Assembly (NCBI GenBank): GCA_050013075.1
Contig: JBEKFZ010000123.1
Coordinates: 1 to 10,893, forward strand
Origin: JBEKIK01 sp050013075
GTDB lineage: Bacteria > Planctomycetota > Planctomycetia > Pirellulales > Thermoguttaceae
Length of the DNA stretch: 10,893 nucleotides
Direction of reading: 5' to 3'
The notes under the pieces were generated by a model that did not search any database, had not been told where the DNA came from, and saw only the letters and a program-made list of their open reading frames with translations. The translations under genes and the position numbers were made by a program. Every line of letters begins with the position of its first letter. The first letter of the stretch is position 1. Positions 6,824-10,893 of the stretch are shown piece by piece.

Positions 6824-7411
6824 TTATTCCACTCTCCGTTTCGCTCGGGCGAGGTATGCGGCGCCTATGAGCACGACCAATAAATGGACCGAAATGATTT
6901 CAAACACCAGCAAGTAGCCCGACATTCCGCGCCGGGCGGCGGGGTCGGGATTATCGAGTTTATCCACGCGGGCGCCTAAAAGGCCCATGCCCAGCCGGGC
7001 CGAGGTGGGCGAAAGATCGGCGGCGGACGTTGGCGGCGCGGTTTTGACCGCTGACCAATCGCCCACGCTTAGCGCCGTTTGCAAAAGCATGCCCAACAAA
7101 GCCATCGCCAGGATGACGGCCAAAATCCACTGGCCGCCGCCGGTTTTCATGGACACGAACGGCCCGCGCGCGGTGAGCATCACGCCGAAGACAAGCAAGA
7201 CCATGGTTCCGCCGACGTAGACCATCAACTGCACCGCGCCCAGGAAATCGGCCCCGGCCAGGAAAAACAATCCGGCCACCGCGCCCAGCGAAACCACTAG
7301 GTAACCTGCCATGCGCACGATGTTTCCGGTCATCGCCACCGCCACGGCAAACGCGCAGGCGAGCGCGGCAAAAAACAGGAAAAAACAACTAGGCCAGTTT
7401 ATCGCTTCCAT
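6824..7411 (-). CDS. nuoJ: NADH-quinone oxidoreductase subunit J (NuoJ)
   Basis: NuoJ is a membrane-arm subunit of complex I next to NuoH and NuoK. Its third helix has a pi-bulge thought to switch shape during turnover. The protein has 195 residues, within the usual range. The hallmark segment GAVQLMVYVGGTMVLLVFGVML (about 58-79) is intact and includes conserved Tyr65. A polar stretch of about 115-160 separates the first four membrane helices from the last one (about 164-188), which ends in the basic ARAKRRVE. The ATG (complement of 7409-7411) lies 15 nt after the nuoH stop. No good SD is seen. A GGAGAGGGG from the repeat at the end of nuoH lies about 22 nt upstream, too far to be an ordinary SD. 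nuoI, which normally precedes nuoJ, is missing. Confidence 0.95.
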   Translation of the reverse strand: MEAINWPSCFFLFFAALACAFAVAVAMTGNIVRMAGYLVVSLGAVAGLFFLAGADFLGAVQLMVYVGGTMVLLVFGVMLTARGPFVSMKTGGGQWILAVILAMALLGMLLQTALSVGDWSAVKTAPPTSAADLSPTSARLGMGLLGARVDKLDNPDPAARRGMSGYLLVFEIISVHLLVVLIGAAYLARAKRRVE

Positions 7412-7426
7412 AACAATGCGTGAATT

Positions 7427-8767
7427 TTATTGTCCCCTCTCCCGATCAACCTTCGGTCGGTGCCCGGAGAGGGTTGGGGTGAGGGCGTTGTGCGCGTATA
7501 TTTCAGAGCCGGGCCGTGTCGGCCCGAGTGGATTGTCCAGCGACCGGACCGACACGGTCCGGCTCTGATTATTTGTCACCGACACGGTCCGGCTCTGATT
7601 ATTTGTCACCGACACGGTCCGGCTCTGATTATTTGTCACCGACACGGTCCGGCTCTGATTTTTTACTGCCGACATGATTTGACGGACCACGCCGCCGGGA
7701 AACGCAAAGGTCCATAGCATCGCGCCGGCCAGCATCACCGAGACCAGCGGCAGGCAGTATTTCAGGCAGGTGGTCATTACCTGGTCGATGCGCAAGCGGG
7801 GCAGAGTCCAGCGCAGACACATCATGAACGTCACGCCGATGTATGCCTTGACAAGCATGTTGCACAGGCCCAGCAGATTGGCGATTGCCAGGGCCACAAT
7901 GTTTGTTTCCGTGGGCAGATGGAGCAGTTGGGCCACTGGGATCGGCCCGTTCCACCCGCCGAGGAACAAAATGGCGGCCAATGCGCTGACGGCCAGCATG
8001 GCCCCGTACTCGGCCATGAAAAACGCCGCCCAGCGGAACCCGGAATACTCGGTCATGAACCCGGCGACCAGTTCGCTTTCGGCCTCGGGCAGGTCGAAGG
8101 GGGCTCGATTGGTATGGGCCACCGCACAAGTGATGTATATCCAAAACGTAATGAAGGTAAATGGATCGTGGAACAAGTACCAGTTCCAGAACCAGCCCGA
8201 CTGGTTGTTGCCGATTGCGACCAGATCCATCGTGCCGGCTAGCAAAACCGGAACCACCACGCACAGGCCCATGGGAATTTCGTAACTTATAACCTGTGCG
8301 GCCTCGCGCATTGCGCCGTATAGCGACCATTTCGAGCCCGAGGCGTATCCGCCCAGAATCACGCCGAAAATTTCCAATCCCGAGACGGCGATAATGAAGA
8401 ACACGGCGGCGTCCAGGCGGATCGGCACCCAGCCGTTGGCCCAAGGCAAGGCCATGAAAACAGTGAACATGGTGACGAAACTGATGTACGGCGCGGCGCG
8501 AAACAAAATCCGGTCGGCGGCGGCTGGAATGAGGTCTTCCTTGCAGAACAGCTTGATGCCGTCGGCCACCGGTTGCAGCCAGCCGAACCGCCCGCCCACG
8601 CGCGTCGGTCCCAACCGATCTTGGATCCGTGCGGAAACCTTCCGCTCCATCCAGGTAAATACCGCCACCGAAACCATGACCAATGCCAACAGCAGCCCGC
8701 ACTCCACCAGGCCGACGACCAGGTAGGCGATCCAGGGCGATACGTATTGTGCTAGATATTCGGCCAT
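7427..8767 (-). CDS. nuoH: NADH-quinone oxidoreductase subunit H (NuoH) with repeat-derived C-terminal tail
   Basis: NuoH (ND1 homologue) forms much of the quinone chamber and links the peripheral arm to the proton channels. Residues 1-369 form a normal family protein: WMERKVSARIQDRLGPTRVG (39-58), GWLQPVADGIKLFCKED (62-78), and the acidic loop NRAPFDLPEAESELVAGF (220-237) followed by TEYSGFRW (239-246). The membrane protein proper ends near FAFPGGVVRQIMSAVK369. Residues 370-446 are not NuoH-like. They contain four copies of the QSRTVSV motif, encoded by a 30-bp tandem repeat, and then residues from a hairpin element and a second palindromic element that supplies the stop. Bacterial NuoH is often about 325-400 residues, so the 446 here is explained by this tail. 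The ATG follows repeat sequence with no SD. The frame was probably lengthened when repeats replaced the original end. Confidence 0.95.
   Translation of the reverse strand: MAEYLAQYVSPWIAYLVVGLVECGLLLALVMVSVAVFTWMERKVSARIQDRLGPTRVGGRFGWLQPVADGIKLFCKEDLIPAAADRILFRAAPYISFVTMFTVFMALPWANGWVPIRLDAAVFFIIAVSGLEIFGVILGGYASGSKWSLYGAMREAAQVISYEIPMGLCVVVPVLLAGTMDLVAIGNNQSGWFWNWYLFHDPFTFITFWIYITCAVAHTNRAPFDLPEAESELVAGFMTEYSGFRWAAFFMAEYGAMLAVSALAAILFLGGWNGPIPVAQLLHLPTETNIVALAIANLLGLCNMLVKAYIGVTFMMCLRWTLPRLRIDQVMTTCLKYCLPLVSVMLAGAMLWTFAFPGGVVRQIMSAVKNQSRTVSVTNNQSRTVSVTNNQSRTVSVTNNQSRTVSVRSLDNPLGPTRPGSEIYAHNALTPTLSGHRPKVDRERGQ
7434..7485. repeat. Palindromic repeat forming the 3' end of nuoH
   Basis: CCCTCTCC (7435-7442) pairs with GGAGAGGG (7466-7473), followed by GGGGTGAGGG (7476-7485). 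The centre matches the reverse complement of the nuoL copy (5295-5337) with one substitution and a 2-nt gap, while the GGGGTGAGGG tail has the same direction in both. In nuoH it encodes the last residues, ending RERGQ, with the stop just beyond it. Confidence 0.85.
7503..7568. repeat. Long inverted repeat with 20-bp arms inside the nuoH tail
   Basis: Positions 7503-7522 are the reverse complement of 7549-7568 with one mismatch, with 26 bp between the arms. The right arm is the start of the first 30-bp tandem unit. The whole looks like a mobile palindromic element whose right end was then amplified. Confidence 0.85.
7551..7670. repeat. Four tandem 30-bp repeats encoding QSRTVSVTN units
   Basis: Units at 7551-7580, 7581-7610, 7611-7640 and 7641-7670. 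The first three are identical and the fourth diverges in its last 10 bp, at the junction with the true nuoH sequence. The 30-bp period keeps the frame, so each unit adds 10 residues. There are no spacers. Confidence 0.95.
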
Positions 8768-8803
8768 TTATTAGTTTTCAGTTATCAGTTATCAGTTTTT
8801 ATC

Positions 8804-8823
8804 GCGAAACCGCAAGCGGTTTT
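8804..8823. repeat. GCGAAACCGCAAGCGGTTTT palindromic repeat, copy 4
   Basis: A 7-bp stem AAACCGC/GCGGTTT around AA, same orientation and sequence as the 3796 copy. Confidence 0.85.
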
Positions 8824-8843
8824 CATCAAGTTTTCAGTTATTA

Positions 8844-8863
8844 GTGGTCAGTAAACTGACCAC
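8844..8863. repeat. Hairpin repeat GTGGTCAGT/ACTGACCAC, copy 3
   Basis: A perfect 9-bp stem (8844-8852 with 8855-8863) around AA. It sits just past the nuoD stop codon, so the nuoD message would end in this stem. No U-run follows it in the sense direction. Confidence 0.85.
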
Positions 8864-8869
8864 CCCCTA

Positions 8870-10075
8870 TTACCTATCAATTTCTCCCAGCACCAGGTCC
8901 ATGGAGCCTATGATGGCGGGGATATCGGCGATCAGCACGCCGCGGCACAGTTCGGGCAATACGGCGGTGTGGCAGAAACTGCTGCTGCGGATCCGCACGC
9001 GCCAGGGGACCGGTGTGCCGTCGCTTATGACCATGAAGCCCATCTGTCCTTTGGGGGCCTCGGTTTCCAAGTAGGCTTCGCCCTTGGGCAGTTTTTGTTT
9101 GAGCTGGATCGGCTTGCCCGCGTCGCCTTTCGCTTGGGAATACTTTTCCATTGCCTGCCGAACGAGCCGCATGGATTGCACCACCTCGATCATGCGGACG
9201 AAAAAACGATGCCAGCAATCGCCCAACACCGCCTCGGCGGGCACGGGCGGATAGGGCTGATCTTGGGGATATTTCCCATTTACTTGGACGATCACCTCGA
9301 ACTTGTAGTCGTCGTACATCTGTTTGTAGATCGGCTCACCGTCGCGGCGCATATCCCAATTTACTCCGCTGCCGCGAAGCACCGGGCCGGTGCAGCCGTA
9401 GCTTACGGCCATTTCCGGCGATAGCACGCCGATGCCCGCCGTGCGGCGGATGAAGATCGCGTTGTTCGTCAGCACCGTGTGCAATTCGTCGATCACCGGC
9501 TCGAACTGGTCGAGGAATGCCGCGCATTTTTTCAGCCAGCCGGGCGGCAGGTCGTCCGTAACGCCGCCTACGGTGATGTAACTGTACGTCAGCCTGGCGC
9601 CGCAAAGTTCCTCGAACAGGTCGAGGATTAATTCCCGTTCGCGGAACGCCCACATGAAGGGAGTGAAACTGCCGAGGTCCAAGCCGTAGCACCCGGCCGC
9701 CACCAAATGGTTGGCGATACGGTTTAATTCGCAGGCCATTACCCGCAGGTGCCGGCATTTTTCGGTCACCTCCAGGCCCATCAGTTTTTCGACCGCCAGC
9801 GCCCAGCCGAGATTCATGTTCATGCCGGCCAGGTAATCCAGGCGATCGGTGTAGGGTAGAAACTGCCGGGCGGAAAGCCGCTCGCCGATTTTTTCCGAGC
9901 AGCGGTGCAAATAGCCGATGTGCGGAACGGCCTCGGAAACCACTTCGCCGTCGGTCCTAAGCGCCACGCGCAACACGCCGTGGGTGCTGGGATGCTGCGG
10001 ACCCATGTTGACGATAATATCGTCCGTTTGCAGGTCGAATTCCATGACTTGGGTTGTGTCGCGCTCGTCGTGCAT
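8870..10075 (-). CDS. nuoD: NADH-quinone oxidoreductase subunit D (NuoD, 49-kDa homologue)
   Basis: NuoD is the peripheral-arm subunit that, with NuoB and NuoH, forms the quinone-reduction site. It descends from the large subunit of [NiFe] hydrogenases. The protein has 401 residues, a normal length for a separate NuoD. MGPQHPSTHGVLR (24-36) carries His32, and PYTDRLDYLAGMN (74-86) carries Tyr81. These match the His and Tyr that bind the quinone headgroup (His38/Tyr87 in Thermus Nqo4), with the same spacing of 49. GVTDDLPPGWL and the C-terminal IIGSMDLVLGEIDR are also typical. The start at 10075 is supported by GAGG (complement of 10083-10086) 7 nt upstream, inside the end of nuoC. An in-frame ATG at Met11 is a weaker alternative. 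nuoC ends 4 bp upstream, so the two are probably translationally coupled. Confidence 0.98.
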   Translation of the reverse strand: MHDERDTTQVMEFDLQTDDIIVNMGPQHPSTHGVLRVALRTDGEVVSEAVPHIGYLHRCSEKIGERLSARQFLPYTDRLDYLAGMNMNLGWALAVEKLMGLEVTEKCRHLRVMACELNRIANHLVAAGCYGLDLGSFTPFMWAFRERELILDLFEELCGARLTYSYITVGGVTDDLPPGWLKKCAAFLDQFEPVIDELHTVLTNNAIFIRRTAGIGVLSPEMAVSYGCTGPVLRGSGVNWDMRRDGEPIYKQMYDDYKFEVIVQVNGKYPQDQPYPPVPAEAVLGDCWHRFFVRMIEVVQSMRLVRQAMEKYSQAKGDAGKPIQLKQKLPKGEAYLETEAPKGQMGFMVISDGTPVPWRVRIRSSSFCHTAVLPELCRGVLIADIPAIIGSMDLVLGEIDR

Positions 10076-10079
10076 GGCT

Positions 10080-10610
10080 CTACCTCGAACGGATTCCGTG
10101 ATATTCGGCCGGCATCTGATAATCTTTGCGCAAGGGGTGCCCGACCCAATCCTCGGCGCAGAGTATCCGCCGCAAATCGGGATTGCCCGGAAAGTTCACG
10201 CCCATCAGGTCGTACACCTCGCGTTCGTGCCACTCGGCCGTGCGCCACACGTCGCTAAGGCTGGCGACCTCGGGCAATTGGCCCTGGACACCGCCGAGCC
10301 AGCGCGGCAGGTTGATTTTTAATACCAGGCGGTGGCGATGGACCATGCTCGAGAGGTGATAAATCAATTCGACGTGCGGCTGCCAGGCGACTTGGGCCGC
10401 TTTTTTGGCGTCGGATTCGAAATAATCGACCGCCGTTATGCAGTGCAGCATGTCGAATCGCAAATCCGGCTCGTCGCGGAGGAATCGGGCGATTTCGGGC
10501 AATCCTTCCGCCTTGATTTCCAGCCAGGGATCGAGGGCCTCGAAATTGACGCCCGAGAGCCAATGCTGAAACGTCGGTTGCAATCGGTTGTGGATCTCCT
10601 GGATGTTCAT
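10080..10610 (-). CDS. nuoC: NADH-quinone oxidoreductase subunit C (NuoC, 30-kDa homologue)
   Basis: NuoC is a peripheral-arm subunit that packs against NuoD and helps hold the quinone module together. It has 176 residues and is separate from NuoD, not a NuoCD fusion as in E. coli. The family signature region is clear: EWHEREVYDLMGVNFPG (126-142), NPDLRRIL (143-150) and DWVGHPLRKDY (154-164). Position 143 is Asn where the classic signature, as I recall it, has His or Lys. The rest of the motif fits, so this is probably lineage variation. The ATG (complement of 10608-10610) has only a weak GCTAGG upstream. The stop overlaps the region that supplies the SD of nuoD. It is the first nuo gene in the window. 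nuoA and nuoB would be expected further upstream, beyond the repeats. Confidence 0.97.
   Translation of the reverse strand: MNIQEIHNRLQPTFQHWLSGVNFEALDPWLEIKAEGLPEIARFLRDEPDLRFDMLHCITAVDYFESDAKKAAQVAWQPHVELIYHLSSMVHRHRLVLKINLPRWLGGVQGQLPEVASLSDVWRTAEWHEREVYDLMGVNFPGNPDLRRILCAEDWVGHPLRKDYQMPAEYHGIRSR
10083..10086 (-). promoter_or_regulatory. Shine-Dalgarno site of nuoD
   Basis: GAGG on the minus strand lies 7 nt before the nuoD ATG and within the last codons of nuoC. It fixes the nuoD start and is one of the few clear SD sites among the nuo genes here. Confidence 0.6.
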
Positions 10611-10632
10611 GCCTAGCCGCTCACAATTAGGG

Positions 10633-10646
10633 TTCAGGGTTCAGGA
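10633..10646 (+). repeat. TTCAGGR heptads, left of the MITE-like element
   Basis: Two heptads, TTCAGGG and TTCAGGA, preceded by TTAGGG. The same TTAGGGTTCAGGGTTCAGG string resumes at 10785 on the other side of the inverted-repeat element, so the element appears to interrupt or border an array. Confidence 0.8.
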
Positions 10647-10650
10647 TTTA

Positions 10651-10784
10651 GAACCTATCTCAAAAGTCATCCTGAGCGTAGCGAAGGATCTCCGTATTTG
10701 GCGACATATTGCCCATTTTAGTTATATATTCCTTCTAGATTCTTCGCTTCGCTCAGAATGACATTATTGTTTTGGGATAGGCTC
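10651..10784. mobile_element. MITE-like element with imperfect terminal inverted repeats
   Basis: The left arm (10651-10691) starts GAACCTATCTCAAAA and continues GTCATCCTGAGCG. The right arm, read inward on the opposite strand from 10784 to 10737, starts GAGCCTATCCCAAAA, has 7 extra nt, then GTCATTCTGAGCG. Of the 41 aligned positions, 36 match. TTA flanks both ends (10648-10650 and 10785-10787), a possible 3-bp target duplication. The element is 134 bp and encodes nothing, as expected for a MITE moved by a transposase elsewhere. The ends and TTA would suit an IS5-type parent, but that assignment is only an inference. Confidence 0.7.
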
Positions 10785-10790
10785 TTAGGG

Positions 10791-10804
10791 TTCAGGGTTC
10801 AGGG
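10791..10804 (+). repeat. TTCAGGG heptads, right of the MITE-like element
   Basis: Two perfect TTCAGGG units preceded by TTAGGG, matching the left flank of the element and the array at 3595-3657. Confidence 0.8.
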
Positions 10805-10832
10805 TTTGAGATTTGAGATTTGAGATTTGAGA
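10805..10832 (+). repeat. Four tandem TTTGAGA heptads
   Basis: Four perfect 7-bp units directly follow the TTCAGGG heptads. The shared 7-bp period suggests one type of array-forming process with different unit sequences. Confidence 0.85.
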
Positions 10833-10893
10833 TTCGGCGTTAGGATTTTGGAAAACAGAATTTGGAGAATAATTTTCATCAGGAGTTCTGAAC

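Larger units (their letters stand above)
8768..8869. other. nuoD-nuoH intergenic repeat block
   Basis: A 102-bp gap made almost entirely of repeats: TTTTCAGTTATCAGTTATCAG (8775 onward; split units), the GCGAAACCGC palindrome (8804-8823), another TTTTCAGTTATTAG stretch (8830-8843) and the GTGGTCAGT hairpin (8844-8863), which ends 6 bp from the nuoD stop. It contains no gene and no visible SD for nuoH. Confidence 0.85.
10611..10893. other. Repeat-rich region upstream of nuoC, no gene identified
   Basis: These 283 bp contain TTCAGGG heptads on both sides of a 134-bp inverted-repeat element, four TTTGAGA heptads (10805-10832), and about 60 bp of AT-richer sequence to the edge. No operon promoter can be assigned with confidence. 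In the minus direction, two frames stay open from the edge into the heptads, so the extreme right could hold the last codons of an upstream gene, but neither frame is recognisable. Confidence 0.7.

Noticed and set aside
7551..7670. Four 30-bp direct repeats resembling a CRISPR array
   Set aside because: The units are head to tail with no spacers, and they are translated in frame as the NuoH tail. It is a tandem repeat, not CRISPR.
7629..8702. A 357-codon minus-strand frame overlapping nuoH
   Set aside because: It is a shifted frame inside nuoH with Arg/Gly/His-rich shadow composition and no recognisable domain.
10833..10893. C-terminus of an upstream gene such as nuoB at the right edge
   Set aside because: Two minus-strand frames are open here, but neither resembles a NuoB or other known C-terminus, and both run on into heptad repeats. 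There is not enough sequence to call it.
1..10893. A previously undescribed multi-gene system
   Set aside because: Every substantial minus-strand gene is a recognisable complex I subunit in conventional relative order. The novelty is confined to the repeats and the missing nuoI.

Overview
The window is one long stretch of a respiratory complex I (NADH:quinone oxidoreductase, NDH-1) operon. It is read entirely from the minus strand, so transcription runs from right to left: nuoC, nuoD, nuoH, nuoJ, nuoK, nuoL, nuoM, nuoN. All eight frames are full length and keep the proton-channel and quinone-site residues I could check, so the enzyme looks functional. A strong ribosome binding site and ATG at the far left mark the start of another minus-strand gene, of which only four codons plus two bases are inside the window.

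The host is most likely a member of the Planctomycetota or a close PVC relative. This rests on moderate to high GC, mostly weak Shine-Dalgarno sites, the style of the NuoL and NuoH proteins, and many short palindromic repeats between genes. It is a judgement from familiarity, not a database result.

Layout from the operon's 5' side: 10611-10893 is a repeat-filled gap with heptad arrays around a 134-bp MITE-like element. nuoC and nuoD are 4 bp apart. A 102-bp repeat gap precedes nuoH, whose last 77 codons are built from repeats. nuoJ follows 15 bp later. Repeat gaps of 110, 141 and 256 bp separate nuoJ/nuoK, nuoK/nuoL and nuoL/nuoM. nuoM and nuoN are 10 bp apart. Positions 15-180 hold the leader of the next gene.

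NuoC and NuoD form the quinone-side peripheral module. NuoH, J, K, L, M and N form the membrane arm, with NuoL, M and N as the three antiporter-like pumps. The ferredoxin-like subunit gene nuoI, normally between nuoH and nuoJ, is absent here, and so are nuoE, nuoF and nuoG. nuoA and nuoB could lie beyond the right edge.

I see no new defence or biosynthetic system. The unusual part is the repeat biology. Palindromic repeats sit at most gene junctions. Related repeats have entered two coding sequences: an in-frame segment in a NuoL loop and the NuoH C-terminal tail. One hairpin family shows a compensatory base-pair change between copies.
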